A stretch of 64,000 nucleotides of DNA from Microbacteriaceae bacterium (GCA_031177985.1 JAPSJW010000002.1:1-64000); one strand, 5' to 3'; positions 27,649 to 36,110 are shown, counted from the first letter of the stretch. Program-made: numbers and translations. The notes: generated from the sequence alone by a model not told the origin.

Positions 27649-28853
27649 GGCTCGTCCGTCCCCGCCGGAGTGCGCGGCAGCCACTCCTCGAGCACCTCGT
27701 CGGTGTGCTGGCCGAGCAGCGGAGGCGCCGAGCGCACCGATACCGGGGTGCGGTGCAGCTTGAGGGGCGACGCGAGAACCTGAGTCTCGCCCTCCACCGG
27801 ATGCTGAAAGCTCGCGATCATGCCGCGGGCCTTCACGTGCGGGTCGGAGGTGAGCACCTGCTTGTAGTCGCGGATGGGTCCCGCAGGCACCCCCGCGGCG
27901 AGCAGGTCGGCGACCCACTCGTCCGTCGTGCGAGAGGCGAACCGGCGCTCGAGCTCCTCGATGAGGGCCGGACGGTTGTCCATGCGCCTGTTGTTGTCGG
28001 CGAACCTCGGATCGGCGATCAGCTCCGGCGCACCCAGCACCTCGCAGAGGCCGCGCCAGAGCTTCTCGTTGTTGGCTCCGATGGTGAGGTAGCCGTCGCT
28101 CGTGGCGACTGCCTGGTAGGGGGCCGACATGCGGTTCGCGGATCCGAGCGGACGCGGGCTCTCGCCCGTCGACCAGTACTCGGTCGACTCCCACACCGAC
28201 ATGGCGAGCGCCGACTCGAAGAGCGAGGTCTCGAGGTACTGCCCTTCGCCGTCCTTTCCCCGGGCGATGAGCGCCGCGAGGATGCCGATGGTCGCGAACA
28301 TCCCGGCGCCCAGGTCGGCGATGGGGATCGCCGACTTCATGGGAGGGCCGTCCGGCTCGCCCATGACGCTCATGACGCCGGTCATCGCCTGAGCGATGAG
28401 GTCGTAGCCGGGGTACGCCGAGTACGGTCCGGTCTGGCCGAATCCCGAGATGCTCGCGTAGACGATGCGCGGGTTCACGGCGCGCACCGTCTCGTAGTCG
28501 ATGCCGAGCCTCGCAGCCACGCCGGGCCGGAAGTTCTCGATGACGACATCCGCTTCGGCCGCGAGCGCGAGGAACCGCTGCAGACCCGCCGGGTCCTTGA
28601 GGTCGATGCTCACGCTGCGCTTGTTGCGGTTGAGAGAGAGGAAGGCCCGACTGTCCTCGCCGATGACCGAGTAGCCCCAGGACTTGCGGGTCTGGTCGCC
28701 CTGCTCGGGATTCTCGATCTTGATGACGTCCGCGCCGAGATCCGCCAGCATCATCGTGCAGAACGGTCCCGACATCACCTGGCTCAGGTCGAGAACCCGG
28801 ATGCCGCCGAGGGCCGAGCGCGTCGGCTCGTTCTCAGGGTCGGTGTCGGTCAT
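27645..28853 (-). CDS. Class III CoA-transferase (CaiB/BaiF family)
   Basis: A 402-aa enzyme. VLDLSQVMSGPFCTMMLADLGADVIKIE at the N-terminus (written here as VLDLSQVMSGP and LADLGADVIKIE), NKRSVSIDLKDP, ENFRPGVAARLG and the catalytic Asp in IADLGAGM are family hallmarks. It moves CoA between carboxylic acids such as formyl-, succinyl- or acetyl-CoA and an organic acid. In this operon it would activate a pathway acid, which is unusual next to a sugar ABC transporter. Confidence 0.88.
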   Translation of the reverse strand: MTDTDPENEPTRSALGGIRVLDLSQVMSGPFCTMMLADLGADVIKIENPEQGDQTRKSWGYSVIGEDSRAFLSLNRNKRSVSIDLKDPAGLQRFLALAAEADVVIENFRPGVAARLGIDYETVRAVNPRIVYASISGFGQTGPYSAYPGYDLIAQAMTGVMSVMGEPDGPPMKSAIPIADLGAGMFATIGILAALIARGKDGEGQYLETSLFESALAMSVWESTEYWSTGESPRPLGSANRMSAPYQAVATSDGYLTIGANNEKLWRGLCEVLGAPELIADPRFADNNRRMDNRPALIEELERRFASRTTDEWVADLLAAGVPAGPIRDYKQVLTSDPHVKARGMIASFQHPVEGETQVLASPLKLHRTPVSVRSAPPLLGQHTDEVLEEWLPRTPAGTDEP

Positions 28854-28887
28854 GACAGTCGGGTCCTTCCTCGTGCCTCAGGGTCGC

Positions 28888-30231
28888 TCAGCCGCCGAGG
28901 CCGGCGTTGGCCTGCTCGATGAATGCGGCCGCTGCCTCCTCGACCGACTGGTTGCCGAAGGCGATCTGCTCGTACGCCTGACGGAACGCCGCCTCGAAGG
29001 TCGCCTGGTACCCCGGGGGGAAGACGATCGTGGGCGGGTCGTTGGCGACGATCTCCTGGAAGAGCTCCAGCTCGTGCTTCTTGGTCTCCGACAGCTCGGG
29101 GTCGGCCAGCTGCGCCTCGAGCACGGCCGTGTTGGTGGCCGCTCCGTTGTCCGACGCGAAGACGAGGCCCGCCTCCATGTCGTTCGTGAAGAAGTCCACG
29201 AACGCCGCTGCGGTCGGCACGTTGTCGCACGATGCGGGGATGGCGAAGCCGGAGGGGTAGAGCGCGTTGCCCGAGCCCTCGGGGCCGCTGGGGTAGGCGA
29301 TCGTGGTCACCTCGTGACCCTCACCCTTGCCCTCGAGCACGGCGGTGACCGGGGTGAGCGCGTTGCCGGGGATGGTGTCCGACATCAGCTGCCCGTTCGC
29401 GAAGTAGCCCTGGTCGGGGCCGGACGGCTCCTCGGCGGTGCGCTCGGCGGTCTCGGTGACGCCCGCCTCGCGCAGGTCCTCCCACATCGTCCAGTACTCG
29501 ACGAGGTCGTCCTGGCTGAAGCCGAGCTTGCCGTCCTCCGAGAAGAGGGTCTTGCCGTTGGCCTGCGTCCAGCCGATGAAGAAGTTCGGACGGCCGCCGT
29601 TGCTGTCGATCGCGCGGGTGCCCTCGGGCAGGCCGGCAGCGGCATCCTCGAGGAAGGTGACGAAGTCGTCCCAGGTGTAGCCCTCCTCGGGCAGCTCGAC
29701 GCCCGCCTGCTCGGCGAGGGTCGTGTTGATGCCGACCGCGTCGTAGGCGGCGCCGTAGGGGAGGAAGTAGAGGTTGCCATCCTCACCGCGGCCCGCATCG
29801 ACGACCGCCTCGGGGATGTCGCTGACGTCGATGGCGCCTGACTCGATCATCGGGTCGAGCGGCAGCAGCAGGTCGCGCGAGGTGTAGTCGTTGAGCTGGC
29901 GGCCCTGCAGCTGCACGGCGCACGGCAGGCTCTGGCTGGCTGCCTGCACGTTGAGGCGGTCGAAGTATGCCTGGAAGTCAGCCGACTGCCCGTTGGCCTC
30001 TACGCCCTCGTTCGCCTCGACGAACATGTCGATGACGGCGTTGGTCTTCTCGTTGCGAGCGTCGCCGCCCCACCACGCGATCTCGATCGAGCCGGTGATC
30101 TCGCCGGTGCCGTCGTTCGCACCGCCGCCGTTGCCGCCGCCGCCCCCGTCGCCGCTGGCGCCGCATCCGGTCAGCAGGAGTGCGCTCGTGCCGAGGGCGA
30201 GAACCCCCAGAGCGCTTCGTGTCCACGTCAT
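28888..30231 (-). CDS. ABC transporter substrate-binding lipoprotein (CUT1 type)
   Basis: A 447-aa lipoprotein. The signal ends in LLLTGC with Cys23 as lipidation site, then a flexible Gly-rich linker (residues ~25-45) before a MalE-like fold (IEIAWWGGDARNEK, FFIGWTQANGKTLF, YPSGPEGSGNALYPSG). It captures the operon's substrate outside the cell. AAGGAC lies 9 nt before ATG 30231, chosen over an upstream ATG at 30249. Follows the two permease genes by 19 nt. Confidence 0.85.
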   Translation of the reverse strand: MTWTRSALGVLALGTSALLLTGCGASGDGGGGGNGGGANDGTGEITGSIEIAWWGGDARNEKTNAVIDMFVEANEGVEANGQSADFQAYFDRLNVQAASQSLPCAVQLQGRQLNDYTSRDLLLPLDPMIESGAIDVSDIPEAVVDAGRGEDGNLYFLPYGAAYDAVGINTTLAEQAGVELPEEGYTWDDFVTFLEDAAAGLPEGTRAIDSNGGRPNFFIGWTQANGKTLFSEDGKLGFSQDDLVEYWTMWEDLREAGVTETAERTAEEPSGPDQGYFANGQLMSDTIPGNALTPVTAVLEGKGEGHEVTTIAYPSGPEGSGNALYPSGFAIPASCDNVPTAAAFVDFFTNDMEAGLVFASDNGAATNTAVLEAQLADPELSETKKHELELFQEIVANDPPTIVFPPGYQATFEAAFRQAYEQIAFGNQSVEEAAAAFIEQANAGLGG

Positions 30232-30250
30232 TGTGCTGTGTCCTTTCATG

Positions 30251-31135
30251 TCATTTCATTCCGGTGGTCGCGATGCCCTCGATGAGCAGTCGCTGGGAGA
30301 CGATGAAGAAGCCGACGATCGGCGCGAGCGACAGGGTCGACATCGCGAACAGCTCGCCGAAGGCGTTCTCGCCCGTCGAGTCGAGGAAGGTGTTCAGCGC
30401 GATCGGCACGGTGTGCAGATCCGCGCGGTTCAGGTAGAGCAGCGGGCCCAGGAAGTCGTTCCAGCTGGCGATGAAGGTGAACATCGCCGTGGTGCCGATG
30501 GCCGGCAGCGCGAGCGGCATGATGATCCGCGCGAAGATGCCGAAGTGCCCGGCCCCGTCGAGGCGCGCCGACTCGTCGAGCTCCCTCGGGAGGGTGCGGA
30601 TGAACTGCACCATCAGGAAGATGAAGAACGCCTCGGTGCCGAGGAACCGCGGCACGATCAGCGGCAGGTAGGTGTTGATCCAGCCCAGCTCGTTGAACAG
30701 CACGTACTGCGGCACGAGGGTCACGTGGTACGGCAGCAGCATCGTGCCGAGCAGGATCGCGAAGAGGGTGCGCTTGAACGGGAACTCGAGCCGCGCGAAG
30801 GCGTAGGCCGTGAGCGAGCAGGAGATGAGGTTGCCGACGATCGAGAGCACGGTGACGAGCGTCGAGTTGAGGAAGTAGCGAGAGAAGCCCTGCTGGCCCG
30901 CCGCCCATCCGTTCGCGTAGTTCTCGAGCGTGAAGCTCCCGCTGAAGAGGCCGAGGCCGTTGAAGATCTCGTTGTTCGGGCGGAAGGACGCCGCGACCAT
31001 CCACAGCAGCGGATAGAGGATGACGACGAGCAGGCAGACCAGCAGGGTGTGCCGGATGATGCCGGTGAGCAGGCGGTTCTTGACGAGCCGCGCCGGGAAC
31101 AGGCGGCGGGGGACCGGAAGCGATGTCGTGGCCAT
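30251..31135 (-). CDS. Sugar ABC transporter permease (MalG type)
   Basis: A 294-aa permease with about six helices. The ATPase-docking EAA loop is RELDESARLDGAGHFGIF, and MVAASFRPNNEIFNG and FTFIASWNDFLGPLLYL are family segments. It pairs with the MalF-type permease whose gene ends 1 nt upstream. No ATPase gene is present in the operon. Confidence 0.9.
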   Translation of the reverse strand: MATTSLPVPRRLFPARLVKNRLLTGIIRHTLLVCLLVVILYPLLWMVAASFRPNNEIFNGLGLFSGSFTLENYANGWAAGQQGFSRYFLNSTLVTVLSIVGNLISCSLTAYAFARLEFPFKRTLFAILLGTMLLPYHVTLVPQYVLFNELGWINTYLPLIVPRFLGTEAFFIFLMVQFIRTLPRELDESARLDGAGHFGIFARIIMPLALPAIGTTAMFTFIASWNDFLGPLLYLNRADLHTVPIALNTFLDSTGENAFGELFAMSTLSLAPIVGFFIVSQRLLIEGIATTGMK

Positions 31136-31136
31136 G

Positions 31137-32090
31137 TCACTTGTCTCCGTAGAACACCCAGTACCGCGAGCTCCAGAAGAAGAGCGCGGTGAAGGCGGCG
31201 AGCACGAGCACCAGCAGCCAGGCCATCGCCGAGGCGTAGCCCATGTCGAGCTGAGCGAAGCCGCGCTGGTAGAGGTAGAGCGTGTAGAAGAGGGTCGAGT
31301 TGACCGGGCCGCCGGTTCCGCCGCTGATCACGTAGGCGCCGGTGAAGGCCTGGAAGGCGTTGATGGTGCCCATCAGGGCGTTGAAGAAGATGAGCGGGGT
31401 GAGCATCGGCACGGTGATGCTGAAGAACCGGCGCAGGGGCCCCGCCCCGTCGACGGAGGCGGCCTCGTAGAGCTCCCCTGGTACCTGTCGGAGGCCCGCG
31501 AGGAAGATGATCATCGTCGAGCCGAATGCCCAGACGGTCAGCACGACGATGGTGCCGAGCGCCGTGTCGGGATTGCCGACCCAGCTGCCGTGCTCGATGC
31601 CGAGGAACGCGAGGAAGGCGTTGAGCAGGCCCTCGTCGCCGAAGACCTGGCGCCAGAGCGCCGCGATCGCGACGCTCGCCCCGATGAGCGACGGCAGGTA
31701 GAACAGCGCCCGGTAGCCGGTGAGGAACTTCATCTTCGAGTTCAGCAGCAGCGCGACGAGCATCGAGACGACGAGCAGCAGGGGCACCGAGACCGCGACG
31801 TAGATCAGGGTGACTCCGACCGACGCGAGGAAGCGCGGGTCGGTCGTCATCTCGACGAAGTTGTCGAGCCCGACCCAGGTCGGCGCCGAGAGCAGGTCGT
31901 AGTCGGTGAAGGACAGGTAGAGCGAGTAGAGCATCGGCCCGAGGGTCAGCAGCACGAGTCCGATGAGCCACGGCGTCAGGAACAGCAGCGCGACGAGCGC
32001 CTCCCTGCGTTTGCTGCGACTCCTCGTGCCCTTCGACCACTGGGAGCCGGGGGCATCGGCGATGATGCCCGGGGCGAGTTGTTGGGTCAT
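31137..32090 (-). CDS. Sugar ABC transporter permease (MalF type)
   Basis: A 317-aa permease beginning MTQQLAPG after a basic SKGTRSRSKRR cytoplasmic tail. The EAA loop reads GELYEAASVDGAGPLRRF. The start is ATG 32090, overlapping the dehydrogenase stop (ATGA); the long upstream open frame is a shadow of that gene. Forms the channel with the MalG-type partner. Confidence 0.9.
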   Translation of the reverse strand: MTQQLAPGIIADAPGSQWSKGTRSRSKRREALVALLFLTPWLIGLVLLTLGPMLYSLYLSFTDYDLLSAPTWVGLDNFVEMTTDPRFLASVGVTLIYVAVSVPLLLVVSMLVALLLNSKMKFLTGYRALFYLPSLIGASVAIAALWRQVFGDEGLLNAFLAFLGIEHGSWVGNPDTALGTIVVLTVWAFGSTMIIFLAGLRQVPGELYEAASVDGAGPLRRFFSITVPMLTPLIFFNALMGTINAFQAFTGAYVISGGTGGPVNSTLFYTLYLYQRGFAQLDMGYASAMAWLLVLVLAAFTALFFWSSRYWVFYGDK

Positions 32091-32968
32091 CCGACCGCGT
32101 CTCCCTTCGAGTGCTGGTCCGGCGTGGACCGCTCCGGCGACTTGGATTCCTGCGCGTGCGAGTCGATCGCGTCGGCGAGCGAGCTGCTGAGCTGCTCGGC
32201 GAGCGGCACCTCGACGCCGCGTTCCGCGGCGGCGCTGCGCACCGCCTCCAGGTCCTTGACCCAGGGGCGGTCGGCGGCGGGCACGCCGCGACGGTCGTAG
32301 TCCGCGGCGAGGTCGTCGTAGAAGCCCCAGCTGCGTCCGACCCAGGTGTCTCCCGTCGCGGTCGACAGCGCCTCCACGACGGTGGACTCCTCGACGCCGT
32401 AGGCGCCGGCGAGGCGCACGGCTTCGAGCACCGCGCCGAGGGAGGAGAAGGTGACGAGCTGGTTCGCGAGCTTCGCGGCCGAGCCCGCCCCGACGGGACC
32501 GACGTGCAGCACGGTGCTGCCGATCGCCTGGAGCAGCGGGCGCGCCTCGGCGACATCGCCCTCCTCGCCTCCGACCAGCACGGTGAGGTCGCCGGCGCGG
32601 GCGCGGTCGGCACCGCCGCTCACGGGGGCGTCGACCATGCGCGCTCCTCGCTCGGCGAGCCGCTCGGACAGCTCGATCGCGTCCGACGGCGAGAGCGTGC
32701 TCACCACGACGGCGAGCCCGTCGAGCCGGTCGGGGGCGGCCTCCAGCACCGACGAGATCGCCGAGGCGCCGGGCACCACGAAGCAGAGCAGATCGTGTTC
32801 GGCGAGGTCCTCGATGCGCAGCCGCTCGGCTCCCGCATCCACGAGCGGCGCGACCTGAGCCTCGTCGGTGTCCGAGACGGACACCAACCATCCGGTCTCG
32901 AGCAGTCGCTGGGCGAGGGGCGATCCGAGGTTGCCCAGCCCGATGACGGCGACGGAGGATGAGGTCAC
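32087..32968 (-). CDS. 3-hydroxyisobutyrate/6-phosphogluconate dehydrogenase-like oxidoreductase
   Basis: A 293-aa beta-hydroxyacid dehydrogenase. The NAD(P)-binding GLGNLGSPLAQRL, the VVSTLSPSDAIELSE segment, substrate motif DAPVSGGADRARAGDLTVLVGG (here DAPVSGG plus AGDLTVLVGG) and catalytic Lys in GAGSAAKLANQL are present. It oxidises a 3-hydroxyacid or tartronate-like compound. First gene of the operon: GTG 32968 has AAGGAGG 5 nt upstream, and the GntR regulator is divergent across a 165-nt gap. Confidence 0.85.
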   Translation of the reverse strand: MTSSSVAVIGLGNLGSPLAQRLLETGWLVSVSDTDEAQVAPLVDAGAERLRIEDLAEHDLLCFVVPGASAISSVLEAAPDRLDGLAVVVSTLSPSDAIELSERLAERGARMVDAPVSGGADRARAGDLTVLVGGEEGDVAEARPLLQAIGSTVLHVGPVGAGSAAKLANQLVTFSSLGAVLEAVRLAGAYGVEESTVVEALSTATGDTWVGRSWGFYDDLAADYDRRGVPAADRPWVKDLEAVRSAAAERGVEVPLAEQLSSSLADAIDSHAQESKSPERSTPDQHSKGDAVG

Positions 32969-33029
32969 GACGTCCTCCTTCTCGACTTTGAGCTGGGCTG
33001 CGATCCCGGTCGGGCCGCGTTTCGTATTA

Positions 33030-33045
33030 TTGTCTACAACAGACA
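33030..33045. promoter_or_regulatory. GntR operator candidate in the divergent intergenic region
   Basis: TTGTCTACAA (33030-33039) matches the TTGT-N2-ACAA style of FadR/FCD-type GntR sites, and overlaps TGTCT-ACAAC-AGACA (33031-33045). It lies in a rare AT-rich patch between the operon start and gntR. Confidence 0.6.
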
Positions 33046-33133
33046 GTAGTAAAGATGCAATAGTCGATTGTCGGGAAGCCCCTTGTCGAGGAGCGCTCCC
33101 ATCGGAGAGGCTGTGAGCGCCTGAGGAGGAAAC

Positions 33134-33844
33134 ATGCGGGGAGTCATCGGCAGAGAGGCGGGCGCCGGCCTGGAAGCCCCGAGCCTCGTGGTGCTGGCCG
33201 CCGACGCGATCCGCAAGAAGATCCTCGCCGGTGAGCTCGAGCCGGGAGAGCGGCTCATCGAGGAACGGCTCACCGAGGAGCTCGCCATCAGCCGGCCGCC
33301 GCTGCGGGAGGCTCTGCGGGTGCTCGAGACCGAGGGACTCGTGTCGACGAGGCCGCGGCGCGGCGCGTTCGTCGCGACCCTCACCCAGGAAGACGTCTAC
33401 GAGATCCTGACCCTCCGCTCCACCTTCGAGCGGATGGCGTTCGAGCTGGGCGTGCCCGTCGCGGACGACGCGCTGCTCGACCCCGCCCGCGAAGCCCTGC
33501 GCGAGATGGAACGCTGCGCGAAGGCGCAGGACCGGGGGGCGCTCGTGCAGGCCGGCTATGCCTTCCACTCCACGCTCATCCGCATCGCGCGCCACCGACG
33601 CCTGGAGGAGATGTACGCCTCCGTGCAGCAGCAGCTCCTGCTCTGCATGTCGCGCAACCTCATCGCCCGCGAGCGCTTCTACGAGGACCTCGAGGAGCAC
33701 GTGGCGCGGCACCGTCACCTGCTGGAGCTGGTCGAGTCGGGCGACAAGGCCGCGGCCCTCGCCGAGCTGGCGGTGCACGGCGAGCGCTCGTTCGAGGCGG
33801 AGCCCGACCTCGCGCTGACCCAGGAGGAGACCGCGTCTCGGTAG
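33134..33844 (+). CDS. GntR-family (FCD subfamily) transcriptional regulator
   Basis: A 236-aa regulator. Winged HTH at residues ~20-85 (LEPGERLIEERLTEELAISRPPLREALRVLE without break is family-typical; key parts ERLTEELAISRPPLREAL and RRGAFVATL). The FCD effector domain follows, with metal-ligand His residues in FHSTLIRIA and HRHLLELVESGD. AGGAGG precedes ATG 33134. Divergent to the 11-gene catabolic operon, so it probably represses it until an organic-acid effector binds. Confidence 0.9.
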   Translation: MRGVIGREAGAGLEAPSLVVLAADAIRKKILAGELEPGERLIEERLTEELAISRPPLREALRVLETEGLVSTRPRRGAFVATLTQEDVYEILTLRSTFERMAFELGVPVADDALLDPAREALREMERCAKAQDRGALVQAGYAFHSTLIRIARHRRLEEMYASVQQQLLLCMSRNLIARERFYEDLEEHVARHRHLLELVESGDKAAALAELAVHGERSFEAEPDLALTQEETASR

Positions 33845-33847
33845 GCT
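33842..33847 (+). promoter_or_regulatory. Leaderless-type -10 box formed by the gntR stop codon
   Basis: TAGGCT: its TAG is the stop codon of gntR, and it lies exactly 7 nt before ATG 33855. Confidence 0.5.
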
Positions 33848-33854
33848 GAGCGCC

Positions 33855-34766
33855 ATGCGTGCTCCCACCGGCGACCAGTTCGTGCTCCGCAAGTCCACCC
33901 CGCTCGGGGAGGCGACGGCCACCATCGTGCAGGTCGCTGCCGGGCTCCGTGAGCTGAGCGTCGACGGCGTCGCCCTCACGTCGGGATACGGCGAGGGAAG
34001 CGTGCCGCCCTTCGGCTGCGGCATCGTGCTCGTTCCCTGGCCGAACCGCATCCCCGACGGCATCTGGACCTACGAGGGCAAGCAGCAGCGGCTCGCCATC
34101 ACCGAACCCCGCAGACAGAACGCCATCCACGGCCTGCTGCGCAACACCGCCTACACCCTCGTCGAGAAGACGGATGAGGCGGTCACCCTGGCCGCGACCG
34201 TCTACCCGCAGTCGGGATATCCGTTCCTCATCGACACGACCGTGCGCTACGAGCTGGTCGACGACGGGATCAAGGTCACGCACACGATCGAGAACCCGGG
34301 AGCCCGCAGCGCTCCCGTCGCGATCGGCACCCACCCGTTCCTCACCGTCGGAGACGTCGACCCCGAGGACCTGACGCTCACCGTGCATGCCGGCACCCGG
34401 TTCGAGGTCGACGAGCGCCTCAACTTCCTGGGCGAGATTCCGGTCGACGGCAAGTTCGACCTCCGCGAGGGAGCGCGGCTCGGCGACGTCGAGTTCGACG
34501 ACGCCTTCGGCGAGGTGGCGAAGGTGTCGGATGCGGCAGCGTCCCTCACGGCGCCCGACGGCCGCCGGGTGGAGCTCTGGCAGGACGAGAGCTTCCCCTA
34601 CGTGCAGGTCTTCACGACCCGCAAGTTCCCGGGCACCCAGCTCGCCGTCGCCATCGAGCCGATGACCGCGCCCGCCAACGCCTTCAACACCGGGATCGGC
34701 CTGCGCTGGCTCGAGCCGGGGCAGACCTGGGTCGCCAGCTGGGGCATCCGCTACTCTGTCTCCTGA
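33855..34766 (+). CDS. Aldose 1-epimerase (mutarotase) family protein
   Basis: A 303-aa galactose-mutarotase fold. PWPNRIPDGIW, AIHGLLRNTAY (His of the family), YPFLIDTTVRYEL, GTHPFLTVG (second His) and EPMTAPANAFNTG match YihR/YeaD-like members. It would equilibrate alpha and beta anomers or bind a sugar phosphate in the cytosol. A TAGGCT box 7 nt before the ATG suggests its own leaderless promoter inside the end of gntR. A link to the sugar-acid operon is plausible but not proven. Confidence 0.85.
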   Translation: MRAPTGDQFVLRKSTPLGEATATIVQVAAGLRELSVDGVALTSGYGEGSVPPFGCGIVLVPWPNRIPDGIWTYEGKQQRLAITEPRRQNAIHGLLRNTAYTLVEKTDEAVTLAATVYPQSGYPFLIDTTVRYELVDDGIKVTHTIENPGARSAPVAIGTHPFLTVGDVDPEDLTLTVHAGTRFEVDERLNFLGEIPVDGKFDLREGARLGDVEFDDAFGEVAKVSDAAASLTAPDGRRVELWQDESFPYVQVFTTRKFPGTQLAVAIEPMTAPANAFNTGIGLRWLEPGQTWVASWGIRYSVS

Positions 34767-34880
34767 CGAAGGGGAGTAGTTCCCGGGCCGATCCGGCCCG
34801 GAGCGAGCCATCGACATACTGGCCGTCACGACGACGGCCCGGTGCTCCACCCGGCGCTCGCCGGGCGAACGAGACCTTCG
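34767..34880 (+). ncRNA. Manganese riboswitch (yybP-ykoY motif)
   Basis: Signature blocks are all present: GGGGAGTAG (34771-34779), CATCGACATACT (34809-34820) and GAACGAGACCTT (34867-34878), with P1 closed by CGAAGG (34767-34772) and CCTTCG (34875-34880). The middle carries GC-rich helices (GGGCCG/CGGCCC-type and CCGGCG/CGCCGGG). Hairpin GGCCAG/CTGGCC at 34880-34899 may be the expression platform before the next gene. This class binds Mn2+ and usually activates Mn export genes. Confidence 0.9.
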
Positions 34881-34947
34881 GCCAGCACAGCGCCTGGCCG
34901 GAGCTCGACGTACCCCGAACCCGGTCAGGCAGGCCGAGAGGATGCCG

Positions 34948-36021
34948 ATGACCACCACGCCGACACCGCGTCAGCTGCGCCGATGGCGCCGCTATCTCGC
35001 CGATGAGCGAGCGGAGGCCGCCGTCTATCGTGACCTCGCCTCGCGCCGGTCGGGCGAGGAGCGGGAGATCCTGCTCGCGCTCGCCGACGCCGAGAAGCGG
35101 CACGAGCAGCACTGGCTCGACCTGCTCGGTCCGCACGTGGGGTATCCGCTCAAGGGCGACCTGCGCACGCGCATCCTCGGCTGGCTCGCCCGCCGCTTCG
35201 GATCGGTGTTCGTGCTCGCGCTCGCGCAGCGCGCCGAGGCTCGGTCGCCCTACGACGGCGATGCGGATGCCACCGACGCGATGGCGGCCGACGAGCGCAT
35301 CCACGGCGAGGTCGTGCGCGGGCTCGCCACCCGCGGCAGGAACCGTCTCTCGGGCACCTTCCGCGCAGCGGTCTTCGGAGCAAACGACGGTCTGGTCAGC
35401 AACCTCGCGCTCGTGCTGGGTATCGGTGCGACGGGCGTGCCCGCCGCCACCGTGCTCTTCACGGGCCTCGCCGGCCTCCTCGCCGGTGCCCTGTCGATGG
35501 GTGCGGGTGAGTACGTCTCCGTGCGCTCGCAGCGGGAGCTGCTCGACGCCTCCCGCCCCGATCCCGCGTCACGGCAGGCGCTGCCCCACCTCGACGTCGA
35601 CGCCAACGAGCTCGCGCTCGTCTACCGCGCCCGCGGCCTGTCCCAGGCCGACGCAGAGCAGCACGCGCGCGAGGTGCTCGGCTCGCTGCATCCGGAGGCC
35701 GAGACGGGCTCGGTGAGCACCGTGGACGACGAGCACGAGACCGTCGGAAGCGCATGGGGCGCCGCCTTCTCGAGCTTCGGCTTCTTCGCATCGGGCGCGC
35801 TGGTGCCGGTACTGCCCTACCTGCTCGGCCTGACCGGGGTAGCGGCGGTGCTCACCGCATCCGTGCTCGTCGGCCTCGCGCTGCTCGTGACAGGGGCTAT
35901 CGTCGGGCTGCTGTCGGGCGCCTCGCCGCTGCGCCGCGCGCTGCGGCAGCTGCTCATCGGATTCGGCGCGGCGGGCGCGACCTACCTGCTCGGGCTCGCG
36001 TTCGGCACGACGATCGGCTGA
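34948..36021 (+). CDS. Ferritin-like/VIT1-CCC1 metal transporter (MbfA-like)
   Basis: About 357 aa. Residues ~10-65 form a ferritin-like segment with Glu and His residues spaced as metal ligands (DERAEAAVYRDLA, ADAEKRHEQHWLDLLG). A VIT1/CCC1 membrane domain follows, with the FRAAVFGANDGLVSNLALV signature, SMGAGEYVSVRSQ, and about five helices. Such fusions export Fe2+ or Mn2+. The Mn riboswitch directly upstream argues for manganese efflux here. Start ATG 34948 has GAGAGG 6 nt upstream; ATG 34942 is too close to the SD. Confidence 0.85.
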   Translation: MTTTPTPRQLRRWRRYLADERAEAAVYRDLASRRSGEEREILLALADAEKRHEQHWLDLLGPHVGYPLKGDLRTRILGWLARRFGSVFVLALAQRAEARSPYDGDADATDAMAADERIHGEVVRGLATRGRNRLSGTFRAAVFGANDGLVSNLALVLGIGATGVPAATVLFTGLAGLLAGALSMGAGEYVSVRSQRELLDASRPDPASRQALPHLDVDANELALVYRARGLSQADAEQHAREVLGSLHPEAETGSVSTVDDEHETVGSAWGAAFSSFGFFASGALVPVLPYLLGLTGVAAVLTASVLVGLALLVTGAIVGLLSGASPLRRALRQLLIGFGAAGATYLLGLAFGTTIG

Positions 36022-36022
36022 G

Positions 36023-36101
36023 CCGCCCGTTCTCCCGTGAGGTTAGGGTTTCAGCGGTTATCGGAGCCCGTTGATCGCCGAAACCCTAACCTCGCGGGCG
36101 G
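36023..36101. repeat. Long palindromic element, copy 1 (GAGGTTAGGGTTTC arms)
   Basis: CCGCCCG (36023-36029) and GAGGTTAGGGTTTC (36039-36052) mirror GAAACCCTAACCTC (36080-36093) and CGGGCGG (36095-36101). It lies between the convergent metal transporter and nadE genes and could act as a bidirectional terminator. A related copy is at 43711-43767. Confidence 0.8.
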
Positions 36102-36110
36102 TGGGGCGGG

